Positions 51,300-64,000 of a stretch of 64,000 nucleotides of DNA are shown here, one piece after another (within the stretch, counting starts at the first letter, position 1; each line of letters opens with the position of its first letter). The stretch lies in NCBI RefSeq assembly GCF_036324505.1, contig NC_086354.1, positions 6,368,217 to 6,432,216 on the forward strand, written 5' to 3'. A program made the position numbers and the translations under genes. Source of the DNA: Eleginops maclovinus (taxonomy: Eukaryota > Chordata > Actinopteri > Perciformes > Eleginopidae). A model generated the notes under the pieces. The model searched no databases and was not told where the DNA came from. It saw only the letters and a list, made by a program, of their open reading frames with translations.

Positions 51300-53020
51300 G
51301 ACATTTTATTATTTCATTTATTTTTTAGCACCGTTAGCACTAATTATCAGTGTGTCCGCTCCATAGAATGTATAAAGTATCGTCTGCTCACTTGTTATAT
51401 TAGTTCGTTAGCTAGCTAATTAGCCGTGGGTTAGCCTTCGAGCAAGAAGCCCACGAGCTTGGAAGCCTTCGCTAGCTTGGTAGCTTCGAGCTAGATTTGT
51501 CAGTCTAGCCTAAAACATTTTTTTTTTAAATGTTGCCTTCCAACCAGAAGTGCTGACATACTTACTAATTTCTGGGTTTAAGGACTCATTCCTGCACCAC
51601 TCTATAGGAGGCATGCAAATATGTTGGCTTTTACCAGACAGGAAGAGTCAAACTAAATGACACTGGTGCACTATGGGAAATGTAGTACTTCTTAAGCTTG
51701 ACTAAATACAGCATATCTCAGCCTCAGTTGCTTTTAATTTGAACCTTTCCTATATTTGTCTTTTGTTATTTCCCTTCCTTTTTATTGGAGTTTATTGTAC
51801 AGTTTTGGAACATCCTTTGAATCAGTACTAATATTATAATTTTTTGGGCATGCATTCAACATGGCTGTACAGTATGTAGTCTCAATGGTTGTTGGCTCCA
51901 CTACTTTTACCAGAGTGAAATATCTCCACTATTTAATGTATTTTCATTAAATTGTGTTCCTACTCAAGGTCTCTTCCTCTTGGCGTTATGCTGATGTTCA
52001 GCAGCTAAATACATTTTACCTGCAAAAGTCTTGTCTTCCCTTGTCAGCCTACATTAAACAGAACCATCTTGACATTCATCGTATATCTCATGTGCTTTAA
52101 AAAGGAATTGTTGCTCTAAAACTAGGGATGTATCGGATGTTGTAAGACTTAACTGGTCACCATCAAAAGGACAAGGTCCACCAGTGAGTGTGTGTATTGG
52201 TGTGTGGGTGTGTAGGTTGGTGAAGCTTTTCAAGTGCCAGTTCTCATTGTTCCTGAATGCTCCTCTGTCCTTTCTTAAAGGGCAAGCACTGGAACCCTTT
52301 TTTTCCTACCTAGATTCCTTATTATGTCACTTTTTCTCAGCATATCTTGCATCTCTTTAAAGACTCACCTTTTGAGGTTAATACTTTTTTCCCAATGCTC
52401 TTACCGTCTTTTCTTCACACCATGCATATTTTCCATCTCCGTGTGGGAGTGGGGCCTGTTGGATAGGAGTGGAGGATCCCATCAGTGTGAGCGTACACCA
52501 TTGGAGGAGAATAATCCTCTGAGTCCTTTTGCTTTCTTAGATTTTGGTGAAAGGGGAGTAGGGTTTCTTTGATGTTCTGCGGATACCATTTGAGCCCACA
52601 GCATTAAATGCGGATTTACAACTTCTGTCATTTCCCCTCCCTACAGCGTCTTCACGAGCGTTTTGCCCATTTCCTTCTTTTTTTCTTTAAATTAGTCCTC
52701 TCATTATGGTTTTTACACGACCCAATTTCCCACACTTCATACCTGTTTTCGACATCACAATAAACACACTTGTAGTTGTGATTTAGTCGCAGTTATATCT
52801 TCTTCATGGTTCAGCCACAATGGCTTTCTGACAGGGCCGTTTAGCAGGGTGCTTAGCGAGAGGCCGATAAGACGTTGGCAGCCAATTGGAATCAATTCAG
52901 CCATGCCTTACCCTCCGTAAGCTCTCTGTCGCACAAGTCCTATTCCCATGCGCCATGGATATATAAGGAGAACTGCAAATAGCATTGGAGGCCTTGTCCT
53001 TCCCTGTGAATGTTGCTCAG
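51300..53020. other. Intergenic: no gene seen
   Basis: Includes an R1-like end (AATTTCTGGGTTTAAGGACTC, TGCACCACTCTATAGGA) near 51,565-51,610. Otherwise AT-rich with no recognised exon. Confidence 0.5.
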
Positions 53021-53023
53021 TTT

Positions 53024-53323
53024 TAGGACTGCACAATTTATTGAAATTTCATCAAAATCGGGGATTGTGGACAAGGAAAAATGTGAAACTACCTCAAATA
53101 AGTATTGTTATGCAGAGAAAACCCAACCTTCAACTGGAATGTTTCAGGAAAAATGAAAAGACATTGATTGGTCCTTATCCTCCTAAAAGAAATCATACCA
53201 TAATCACTTTAACATATTTTTTAATGATACTGTTTGCATTGATTATTTCGCAAATCTTATCGTAATTGCACTATATGTCAAAACAATCGCAAATTGTTAT
53301 TTATTTCCAAATTGTGCAGCCTT
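53024..53323. mobile_element. hAT-like MITE with TGCACAATTT ends
   Basis: TAGGACTGCACAATTTATTG at the left and CCAAATTGTGCAGCCTTG at the right are imperfect inverted repeats. AATTGTGCAGCCTT also ends a half copy near 24,675-24,695. Interior non-coding. Confidence 0.55.
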
Positions 53324-54001
53324 GTTAATGCCCAATAAGCGAAAAATGACCTGACCTATAGGTACACAAATTACCCAGATCATCCGGGGACTTGTGCCCA
53401 TTGGCCATACGCACGTAAGTCCCGCCTCCGATCCACTCTTTCCCAACTGGGTTTGGCTCTTTGGTTGCTTTGAATAAAGGTGTGAGCTGAATGTTATGTA
53501 ATGTAATGATTTAAGTGATGTTGTACTGTGATGTTGATTTAACCCCAAAATACTTATACGCTGCTTTACAGAGTTCTTTTTCCCAATGCAAGTCAATGGG
53601 AAGAAGTATTTCTGGGCAGACAGAACAGACTGGCAAGAAAGTTCTAGTACCACTTTTTTGCCTTTACAAAAATGCGCGGGAAAGCCAGACTAACTTCCTG
53701 GGTTTTACCATGCGCTTATCATCAGGCCTGGTGCTTATTCTCAACGTAGACATTGAAAAAGTCGCAGCAGACATGCCACATTGGATAAGCCCTTGGTCCT
53801 GGATGTATATGAATAACAAACTCCTCAAGGGGAAGCTTCTTCTCAATGTTTCATGGACTTGTTTCCCATCTACCACTTGTCATCTGAGATTTGCCGCCAT
53901 CTGATTTGACACTCAGAAACATGCGGTGTTCCCCACGACCACGGCTCATCAGACACATGAGCCCGAGATGTGCGAAGGAGTGGGTAATAATGGATATACT
54001 T

Positions 54002-54025
54002 ACACACACACACACACACACACAC
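54002..54025. repeat. (AC)12 microsatellite
   Basis: Twelve AC units in intergenic DNA. Confidence 0.9.
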
Positions 54026-54029
54026 TCCG

Positions 54030-55710
54030 ATATCCCGCCTTCACGCGGCACAGACCCGGACATACAATATTGAGTCCACATTCACTGGGTCACACTGTGT
54101 TCTCATGCCAGGCCCACACATGGGTGAGACACAGCTGAGACACACACAGATGAGATGTGACATGTTGACTAAATACAGGATGGGATGCACACCATTCAGC
54201 CTAGAGTAAAGAATGATCATGCATGACGTGCACTTTCACAGAAGCGCACAGTCTAACCTTTCCCCCGCTGATGAATGAGTCACAACCCAGATGCCAAAGT
54301 GACTGTACTCCATGTGAGTGTGTCTGATTTTTCAGAACCATATTGTTCTCATATGTTTGTCGGTTAAATCGATTCTTCTAATGTATGTGCATTTAATCTA
54401 ATTTGTAAATAAAAGATGGAGGATTTTACATCTTGGATCACATGCGTTTGATGTGAAGCTCCACATCTGGACTGCATTTAAACATTAAACACTATCTAGT
54501 GCCAATGTTTTCACTAATTATGTAACGTTAAGTACAGGATTGAATATTAATGTTAATGGGTTATGTCATTCATGAATTAATAGTGGAGATCTAGTTAAAA
54601 ATAATACACTGCGCCACTCAACATGAGGATGACACACGTTTAATTATCTAGGCGATCAATATATATGATTGACTAAGGAAGTGATTGTAAAGGTGATTAC
54701 AGGCATTGTTTGGCAGTAGAAATGTGATATTTGTAATTGAGAAGTTTCATTTAAATAATTTATCAATATAATGCTCCGTGACGTCGACATGTGGGTGTTT
54801 AATGTGTAACCGGTAGCTTGATGGAAGGTTGACAGCTGGTCTCTGTGTTCATTGGCGCGCTAGCTTGGCGCAAGGTATGAAGATGGGGGGTTGTTAGACT
54901 GTATGAGTTTGAGGGTTTGTGAACTGCACAGCTGAGGTCGGGACTTGTGGAAAGCTGTGTTCAGTCAGTGAGGTTAAACTCGCTGCTGAATGGTCAGTAA
55001 ATCCCTTTCGAAATGTAGGCCGCCCGCTTGTTAAACCACAACGACTTACTTTCTACCTTCTCTACAGTATGTGTTAGAAACAAGAGATGCGAGATGAGTA
55101 CCAACATTAATGTGACGCATACTTTTTGAATGAATTAGGCATACGTTTTCATTTAGTTACTTTGCAAACACTGCTATACTGCGAGCCAGTGTTTGTAGTT
55201 GCTCAAACTTTTGCTCTTTGATGCACTGCAACTATTTCTTGCACATTCTTTCCAAGCTGCCGGTATTCTCTGAACGTATCTAAAGTCACTATCATGCAAA
55301 TCCTTCCATCAACGTAATATGTTTACATGTGGATTGCTCTTGGCCCTGGCCATTGTTAAATGGTAGTAGGCCTACCAAAAGCAGACTCGTATCATCATAC
55401 AAGTTTTTATCTTCATCTACTGTAGTTTGAAATGCAGTAAACAGGGGACTAAAGTAAGAGCGGAAAAGGCCCCTTGGACCCCCTACTTCTTGCGCCCTTC
55501 TTCAGGACATACATTTGCCTCGCCAATATCTCTTTATGTATTTTATTCACTGTACAGATTCAGAGTGATTTGTTTGTTTTTTTTAAACTTCAGCTACTCC
55601 TTTTATGAAGCCTAGAATTAAAAGTGTTGGTGTAATGTGGACAGAGGGCAAAGAGAAAATAAATACACTTTAATATTTAATGGCATAATGAGGATATTTT
55701 TAAATGGACA
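54030..55710. other. Intergenic: no feature seen
   Basis: No exon, RNA or named repeat recognised on either strand. Confidence 0.45.
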
Positions 55711-55714
55711 ATCC

Positions 55715-56122
55715 TTAAAGGGGCCCATTTATGCTTTTCAAGGTTTCAAATTTGTATTTTCTGCCTCTACTATGACATGTCTCCATGCTTTAATGTTCAA
55801 AGAGCTCCTTATGTTTCTCATACTGCCTGTGCTGCAGCACCTCTTTTCACCCTGTCTGAAACCAGAGCCCAGTCTGCTCTGATTGGCTAGCTGGCCAACT
55901 CTGTTGTGATTGGTTAACCGCTAAGAGAAGTCCCACCCCTTGGCCTATCGCGTACAATGTGTTGGAGCACTAGCCGATAGATGCACATAGTGTTACGTAG
56001 TGATGTCATTATGCCACGGAAGTAAAAGGTGTCCAATGGAGGCGTTTCGGGGGGTTGTGGAAGACGATGTAACACACTACAGGAAAAGGAAACCCCCAAA
56101 AAGCATAACAGGGCCCCTTTAA
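55715..56122. mobile_element. Complete piggyBac-type MITE with TTAA duplications
   Basis: TTAA at 55715-55718 and 56119-56122 flank a 400-bp body. Ends AGGGGCCCATTTATGCTTTT and (reverse complement of the right end) AGGGGCCCTGTTATGCTTTT are inverted repeats with two differences. TTAA target use is the hallmark of piggyBac transposases. No coding capacity. Two truncated relatives lie at 24,190 and 43,259. Confidence 0.9.
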
Positions 56123-58780
56123 AAAGCACTAATGTCTAAATTAGCAGCTGATTAATATTGATGAGTAGAAATCGTAAAAGTTTGTAAATATTATACAAAA
56201 CCTTGTTTTCAAAGTTTGTTACTCAGAAGTTTAAATTAAGAAGAACACAGTGGACAAAATAATGAAATCACCTTACAAAACAATACACAGTTCAGTAAAT
56301 GAGCCCTGTGGGGAACGCAATTTCATTCAAATCATCGTTCTCCGTTAAAACTGAATCAACCCGATTATCTTTCCTGACATTGCATTGTGGCTGAGCAATC
56401 CATAACACACCAGGAATCTACAGGAATCCAGACAATGGCTGCATGCTCTCATGTGTCTCTGTTATGTGCTAATTAGTATTTAAATTAATATGAGTCTCTC
56501 GTGTAGCTGCCTATTGTAATTGTGATTTATGGTGCTTGAAACAAACACTGCAATATTATATAATGCGGCCTCGTGAAAAAAAAGGCATACATACTGCGAG
56601 TCAATGCCGGAGAGCTGTAGTATTCAAGAGAGATTTTAAATGGCTGTCCGTCTGGAATCACTAGATTACAATTAAGATTAAAATATACATTTTATAACCT
56701 CAAATGTTGCGCTTCTTACATAAAAACCGGTGCACTGGAATAATTTAACCCAAAGTAGTTTTCCTTACATAGTTTCCTAGAGTGGCAGTTTGAAGGCCAC
56801 TCCACCAACCACGAGGTCAACCCCCCCCCCCATCTTGATAGTCACCATGGTTACACAATAGGGGTCCTGGAGATGAAGATGTGATGATGATGGTGTTGGT
56901 TGTCACAGTTTGTCCCCGGGGCTTCTGTTTTCGCATCAGCCCCCCCATCCTCTGCATCACGACCTCTGTCACCTCCCCTGGGGAGGCACTCACCAGGTGA
57001 GAAAAGCACGCAACAGGAATTAGAAGCACCGGTTGGACTGTATGTGCGCTCCCCCGAGCAAGGTTGTGTTTAGCTGATATGTCTGTCCTTTTCGCTCATT
57101 TTATACCAGGTTGTTTTTCTGCAACATGAACCAGGGAAGGGGGATGCGCTACGATTATAAAACTAGTGGAGCGGAGTAGCTCATAATGATTGACTATTTG
57201 ATCTTGTCGAGTCAACTTTGAGCACAATCACAATGTTAAGACTGGTTGTGTCAATCGATTTTAAAAACTAGTATGTACTTGATTTGTCGGAAGAAAAAAA
57301 AATACACTTGTGGCATTATATTAAATAAATGCATGTCAAACTGGTAAAAGATATCTAAGCATTTTTCTGCTTTATTTGAACATGATTTCTAAATTATTTG
57401 CATAATGTGCGACCATTTTCTAAAACTTAGCTAATGCAACGACCAAGCGGCCGTCACAGAAAGCCTTGTGATTGCCCTCTGTGTAATCTGCGCTACACAG
57501 GGCATATGGTATGTTAGTATGGTAGTATTCTTGCTGCCACTATCATATTGCGAGCACTATGTTCCTTCAGTGGTGACCATGTTCGCTATCTCGCATTCCT
57601 GTGCAACTTCAAGAAATTAGCACAAGGTCTGGCAAAATCCCTTTCCTCCATTTTTACCACAACTAACAGTATGACTGCTGTTGCCATCCATTACTGGAGC
57701 GTGTCCAGTCAGGGCAGTAAATGTGGCTGTAGTACATTTTTCCGCTTTCTTTGCCTTTTTTCCCTGCCAAGAAATTGTCAACGTTGACAGCCTTAGGTTG
57801 AATGTGTGAGAAACCAACATGTTAGTAAGGTATAAGGCAAATGTATGAAGTGAACGTTTCAATATCAGAAAAACACCAAAAGTGAATAATTGTCCTGTCA
57901 TAACAGTTAATAGGAACAATTACTAAGTTACCTTTAATAAATAATCAAATAAATGCATCTAGAGTGAAAGAGAGCCCCACAGTTCGCTGTGAGGCCATCT
58001 AAATTACACCTCTCTCCATGTAGCGATTCAGCTGGATGTTGTTGCTCGGGTTCATATCCACTAGTCTTGTAATGGATTATGTTGATGTCATGTCGGCCCT
58101 CAGCTCATGCATAGTGTAATGAAGGGTGATTATTTGGTTTAAGGCTCCCACAAGAAGGTGGTAGCCGAGAATACATCCCTGCAGGCTCACCACTTTGGTT
58201 CAGACTGGTCCAATTCAACAACTGTTTGTACACAATTTCACAGCAATCAGACATTGATGGTTGCAATCAGTCAATCTAAATGTTCTTATATCGCCCAATA
58301 TCACCGATTTTACATTTCTCTCATTAGACTTTACAGTTTGTAAAAAGGATCAATTCTATGAACCTAGGTAATCCCATACATTCTGCTATAATGCCATCAT
58401 CGGGGCAAAGTCTCAACAGTCTGATTCAACTATGATTTTTTCAAAGACCAATTACCGCCATAACTAAAGACATTTCGTTTAGCCTCGGCTGTACCGAGGG
58501 TGATTAGTGTTGGAACCTAATCATTTAATTCAAAGGTTTCCTATTGCTGCATTCATGTTATATACAGCTCCGGAAAAATTAAGAGAGCACTCCAAATGTT
58601 TCTTAAATCTTTATCTCCACATGTGTGTTAGCCATGTGTCTGTTGAGTTCCAACACAGAGAAAAATGGTCAGTAGTTTATAGAACACAATAAAAAAAAAT
58701 TTTAATTAATTTTTTCCGCGGCTGTATATGAATACAGTAAAAGTAAATTAAGGTTCTGACATATAAATAGCGTACATCAA
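56123..58780. other. Intergenic: no feature seen
   Basis: Ten-C run near 56,821; short open frames with no family features. Confidence 0.45.
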
Positions 58781-58990
58781 AGACTTTATAAGAAGTCCAC
58801 ATAGTCACTTTCACGTCACTTATTGGTTTGTGGACTATGGTTTAGAAGTCTCAAGATTGGGCTTTTGGCTGTTGGCATGTTGGATTTTAGGAATCAGGAG
58901 TGACAAAAGGGGGTGGAGCTTAGCAATACAATGAATAGTGAACAAAAGTCAACTTTCATGAATTTAAAACACACTCATAAGTGTTGAAGT
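58780..58990. repeat. Teleost interspersed repeat fragment
   Basis: CACGTCACTTATTGGTTTGTGGAC, AAGTCTCAAGATTGGGC, TTTTGGCTGTTGGCATGTTGG and GGGGTGGAGCTTAGC follow the order of a repeat I recall from many fish genomes. Single copy here. Confidence 0.5.
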
Positions 58991-58999
58991 TGAGGGAAG

Positions 59000-61040
59000 C
59001 CAGATCAGACAACACCTTGGTAGCGACCTTGACCCACCTTAAAGCATGTCCTGCTGAATCATTTGTTTAACTCTAGCACTGTCGTTTTGAAAATGCATCA
59101 TCAGGCTGGATTGAAGAAATCTTACTTTAGCAATTGAGACCACAAAATGCAAAGGAAATGTTTACCCAAGTAGTAAATCAAGTTAGAAGATGGGTCAATT
59201 TTTCATAGACTTCTATACATTCGGACTTCCCTTGTTGAAACAACGAAGAATGCTGTTTGACACACTTCTGCCTTGGCTTTCCTTTTGGACACATCTTACA
59301 TTTTTTTAATAGATCTGCTAGCTAGATTTAACTTGGCAATTAAATGATACATAAGTGTCTGAAACCAATCAAAGGGGCGCTTCATCAACAGATCTAATAG
59401 ATGTGGTGTTATATTGTCAGTGCACTCTAATCCTTAAATGAACAGCTTTGTAAATAAACAACTGTTTGAATGAAATTCCATCCCAGGCAATGTGAACACA
59501 GTCTCACACACCTCTGACATAGAGACTCTTTTTCTCTTTAACATCCATGCCTTTACAAACCTTCATGTGGTATTCAAAGTGGTCATTTTCATGTGAGCCA
59601 CACGGTCTCGTCTCTGTGCATATGGTATGTATATGTACATTTGTGGTGTGTATGAGGTCGCATGTGCTCGTGGGTTCGCTCCCACAGAGACCTTCTGTCT
59701 GTGGGGCCAAGAACTGCTACTTTCTGCCCAATAGTCAAATCTTGCGTAGCAGCTTGCACATAGAGACAACATGCAAAATGTGACTTATTTAACATATGAA
59801 CTGCGCTTAAAGCAAAAGACAATGGGCTCTCTAATAAACGGTCTCGTGCCAGAATGATTAATTCCGTTTTTTTTCCCCGCCTTTGGGTCCAAGTTCATTT
59901 AAACGCTCCGTTAATCTTCTTGTGTGGGTGGCAAATCAAAATTGGGTCTATGACTTATTTTGGGATTGGGCTATGACTAATCACTGCACTCTGACTGAGT
60001 GATCAATATGTCGTGTGTACCATTACACAATGCAGTGCCCCTTGGGTGGAGGGAGGGCATTTTAGAAAAAAGGACATGTCAAACGTTGAGGAAAAACTTG
60101 TATTTTGAGGCTATTCAGGGACTCTGTGTAAAAGGAAAAAGCCAGGTTGAATAAAAGACAATAGCTCTGATGCATCATGGGTAGTTAAGACTGCACACAA
60201 GCGGGTTGGAAGCTGCTGTACTTGCGGACTCCTAAGAGTTGCTTTCTGACATACACCATAAGCAATTTAAGTCCTCTGGAGTTACTTTGTGCTATAGTCC
60301 TATCCACTCGAGAGCCTTGACATCATTAATCCATTAAACTTTAAATTCCAGAGGATTTCTAGTCCTCCTGCTCCCAGATTAGCAGTTCAGTGCGTTTCTG
60401 TGTCAGTTCACTGAGTTGAAATTAATTTCTCGACTAATTCAGTAATTGCACGCCAAAGCTTCTCTATCTGCGTGGAGGATAAGTTCCATCACGCTGCTGC
60501 TATACTGCAGGCAGGTTAGATGTTTTGGGGGGAAATTGCGGTTATGTTCACTCTGCAACACAGGCTTATTAGCCTAATACTATTTTGGAATCATTACCAC
60601 AGTAGTCTGCTCATGCATTGAGAAATAACCGACTGGCGGGATGAAAGCCGGCAGAAAATAGGCATTTCCTATTCAACATGTGAAACCCAGATTGTGGAAT
60701 ATTGCACGCTGTGATCTGTCACTGCGAGAATCACTGTGTAGACACTGAAACATGATAATTTGCCCAAGCTTTTAACCACTTTCTCTGAATGTCTAACTGT
60801 AATTGTGAGCACTGTATTATACAGGACGGCTGCTCTGATTAAGTGCTTGATTCACTGCTTCGCCCATTATGGATAAGCCCTTCTGACACACTGATGTAGA
60901 GGCTACTTCTTTTCACATGCTGTCATATGTGTGCAGCGCGAACAGGCTCTTAGTTTCTGTGGGTGGCGTGGGCGGTAATGAAGGAGGGGGGATGATGTGG
61001 GCACAGTGTGATAATGAGTGACTCTCCATCCTTCTCTCTC
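59000..61040. other. Intergenic: no gene recognised
   Basis: No recognised exon. The sequence at 59,830-60,060 and 60,400-60,900 is of mixed composition without low-complexity decay and may include conserved non-coding elements, which cannot be tested here. Confidence 0.35.
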
Positions 61041-62379
61041 TCCTTCCCATTACAGTGTGAATCACTGTCTCTCCCTTGGTGCCCGCTGCACTCTAGAGAG
61101 GATTTAGACACGCGCACCAATGATAGTTTTTTTCGGTGGCACGGGACGGCTGGACACTGTCCCCGCCGATCACCCGACACGTCTGACATCTTTGCCTCTC
61201 AGCGTGACTCTAGCTCGCCGGGGTCGGGGTGTCATACGAGCAGCGCATCACCCAAAAAAAACCTGGCGTCTCCTCGGCTGTGTATCCTCTAGCTCACAGT
61301 CCTTTGAAAAAGATGACAGCGCTTGAAATGCACATCGCCGCTGTTGTGACACTGACTAGAATTACACTAAATTACCAGTTTGTAGTGAGGTGTAATAACA
61401 GCATTTATTCCCATGATGCCGGCTGCGCTCTTGTACGAGGCCCATCTGCCTGCAGAGATGTGCAGCTCTGTCTTACAAGGCGCACATGAACATGAGGTGT
61501 ACCCTGTTATCACGCCTCGCTCTCTCACACTCACACAGACACACACACACAAAGGTACTTGCCTGAGGTGTGAGAGTCGTGATAATGGTGTGTCTTGCAA
61601 ACCCAGTCATCACGTGTCAATTCTGACAGTCGTCGCTCGCCTCCTCCATTGGCATTCACAGGCATACATGCACCCAGCGTCGCAAATATGTGATTATTGT
61701 CACAAAGGTATGAACAGCAGAGAGAGGGCTGACAGGTTGGGATGAGGAAAAATATGTTGTCTTCTCACATGAGCCCACAACACTCAGTAGCACATGCTGT
61801 TCAGATATTTAGGAGTAGCTTGAACATATTGTAGCCACATTCAGAAATGTGTATATGGTCACCAATTGCGACAATGAAATAAACAGTGTCTATTAATCCT
61901 ACCAGCGTTAGCTTTGGCCAAATAGAAATTCTGATATGATATTGAAACATGTTGTCATCATTAGTAATATCGTTACTGAGTTAATAAACAAATTCAGAAG
62001 ATGGGATATTTTTTCATAGATTCTATACAATTGGACTTGCTGACACTAAAGCAGGATACAAATTTAAAGCACTTCCACTTGGCTTTACTTTGTTTGATCT
62101 GGAGCATAGTGCTTTAATTTAATCATCTTATATATAGAAATGACAAGATATAATATAACAGAAGTCTTCAGAAACCCAGCAAAAAATCATGCTTCACAGC
62201 AGCCAAAGACTGTGGTTAAATGTCAAACCACACAAACGATTACATCTGGTGTTAAAATGTCAAGGTTAAATGTTATAATCCTGAAATTACTGAAAAGTAT
62301 TTTCTCTCAAGTTTATTTATTTAGTTGGTAGGGACAGTGCTCATTGATTAACAGACAAATTGCTGTAAATAAGCCAGAG

Positions 62380-62403
62380 TTAGCTGCTATAAATAGCAGC
62401 TAA
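62380..62403. repeat. 24-bp perfect palindrome in an R1-like fragment
   Basis: TTAGCTGCTATAAATAGCAGCTAA is self-complementary apart from its two central bases; next to TTAGTCTATAAATGAGC and TGTTTTAGGACTCATTTCTGTACCACTC, landmarks of repeat R1 (about 62,330-62,505). Confidence 0.6.
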
Positions 62404-62509
62404 AGTTAGTCTATAAATGAGCAACACTGCAAGGAACCAGGAGTGCTAACATGCTAACTAAATCTGTGTTTTAGGACTCATTTCTGTACCACTCCTTAGA
62501 TCTAATTCA

Positions 62510-64000
62510 AATGGGTTTATACCGTAATCATAAAACGTGTCTCGGTATTCAGGTTGAAAAACATTACAGTACAAGTATAGTTCCAATCAAGTAAATGTGG
62601 ATTAAAGCCTCGGCTGGATATTATCCTTATGAAGGGGTCCTTTGGAAAACATTTATCTTGTTTAAGAGGACCCTAGCCCCAAGCAGTTTGAGAACCCCTG
62701 TATTAGAGCCCACATTCCGCACAGGAAACTGCTATACAGTGAGCCTCTGTTGATAATACCTATGGTATGATCTCAGGTCTTGGGGTGGCTTTTCCAAACC
62801 GGCATTTGTGGAGCCGGTGCCTGGTGCTGTGCAGTTGGTAGCACTGTGTTTTCTCTGCCATCATCCCTAGTCATCCCTAATCCTGTGACTGCAGCTGTAC
62901 ACACAATGGATAATCCCATCATGACTCAATTGTGTGCAGAAATAAAGGCACACGTTGCCCACGAAGAGGAGTTATTTGTTAGAGCTCAAAGGGGGGCAGG
63001 GACTGTTTTTGTGTGTTTACTGAGGATGAGGTGAATAGCATTAAATGTTCACCTGCCAATACGCCTCGAATTGGATGGGCTCCAACGCGGCTCTTGCTAC
63101 GATTACAGTACAGGGAAATGCTTTTCACCCCATACAAAGAGTGTGTCCCTCTTTTGAAAGGACTTGAGTTGTTGGATAATGCCAACTAATGTGCACTGTG
63201 TAAGATTAACAATACACATCATATGGTAAATACCGGCTTTCCTGGAGATAGAAGAGCTTTTTATCCGGTCTATGCATTTTGCAGAATGTATTAAAGAAGC
63301 AGAATGTCATTTTCTGCCATTAGAGGTCTTTCATTGAACATTATAACAGCATGAGTAGCAGTCAGCTTTCGATAGGTAAGAGTTCCTTCAGTGTTTATCA
63401 TTCAGGTACCAGGTTTTGTATGAATAGCAGAGGTTTGCGATGCTCCAAAACAGAAAGCAGAGATTGATCGACCCTAACCCTAACCCTCAAATCACTTTAC
63501 AGTATAGAGCAGTTTTACGGATTCCAACTCCAACGCAGTTAGACAGAAATAGAATTAAGGGATGGATCTCATTGGTAATGTTAGCTCAGCTTGTTTCTCA
63601 GATAACTTCATTTCCAGAATCTGGATTGCTTAAAACCTTCACCTGGTTAAAATGTTAGAAACAAGCAAGTTATTTAAGGATATTAGGAAAACTGTGGCTT
63701 CAAACTTGATAAAAGTCTTGAAAAATGACGATACGTGCAAAGAGGATGCATTGCCATTAAAGGCAACCAGTTAGTTATAATGTGAGTTCACAACTACTGT
63801 AAACATCACATACAACAAAGGTATAGTCTTTTTTTGGACATGTGAGTGTGTGGGACCGCCAGTGGTTCAGTTTGTTTATCACTTTTATATTCGGTGGTTT
63901 GTAATTAACCTGTAATATTCTGATGTACATTCATGGGCAACGCCAACTAAAATATTTGGTATTTCAAGTTGTATGTACAATGAATAAATCTGACACAAGC
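62510..64000. other. Intergenic to window end: no gene seen
   Basis: Only a short telomere-like run, ACCCTAACCCTAACCCT near 63,472-63,488, stands out. Confidence 0.4.

Noticed and set aside
44900..64000. Search for faslg or TNFSF-type genes that follow SUCO in mammals
   Set aside because: No TNF-homology or matching exon seen on either strand; they may lie beyond the window.

Overview
The window is nuclear DNA of a teleost fish. This is inferred from spliced vertebrate genes with GT-AG introns, AATAAA signals, long GT/CA microsatellites, several interspersed repeat families typical of ray-finned fish, and a non-LTR retrotransposon. Bases 1 to about 44,900 hold two neighbouring plus-strand genes. 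Dynamin-3 (dnm3) enters the window already in progress: exons 3-20 are present, and exons 1-2 with the P-loop lie upstream of base 1. suco (SUN domain-containing ossification factor) is complete. This DNM3-SUCO order is the vertebrate 1q24-type synteny. The gap between the dnm3 poly(A) signal and the suco start codon is only about 1.7 kb.

dnm3 (72 to about 21,220): I could place 18 coding exons whose phases all agree. They encode residues 79-833 of an 833-residue dynamin: the rest of the GTPase, the stalk, the PH domain, the GED and the proline-rich tail. A further 30-nt cassette microexon (8260-8289) sits where mammalian DNM3 has an optional 10-residue insert. Intron 14 carries, on the minus strand, the mir-199 and mir-214 hairpins, which is the arrangement of mammalian Dnm3os. 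A perfect CArG box and three CAGATG E-boxes lie upstream of mir-199 in its own direction of transcription.

suco (22,920 to about 44,900): 24 exons encode 1278 residues. They comprise a signal peptide, an acidic low-complexity N-terminal region, the SUN domain (about residues 328-480), a long acidic region in one 1191-nt exon, a coiled coil, one transmembrane segment and a basic/serine-rich tail. Intron 4 is of GC-AG type, and one exon is only 21 nt. The 5' splice site of exon 14 is also the 8-bp target-site duplication of an intact non-autonomous hAT element, so that donor exists in two copies flanking the element.

44,900-64,000 contains no gene I can name. It holds a candidate promoter and first exon (45,533-45,912), a 5'-truncated LINE on the minus strand (about 46,203-47,770), a THAP-like short exon inside repeat sequence (51,224-51,293), a full piggyBac-type MITE with TTAA duplications (55,715-56,122), hAT-like MITEs and other repeats. 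The rest looks like intergenic or long-intron DNA.

The two proteins are not known to work together. The functional theme is trafficking and skeletal development: dynamin-3 in membrane fission, suco in ER quality control and collagen output, and miR-199/miR-214 in mesenchymal and bone tissue. Exon coordinates come from splice signals, reading phase and remembered dynamin/SUCO family features; no alignment could be run.
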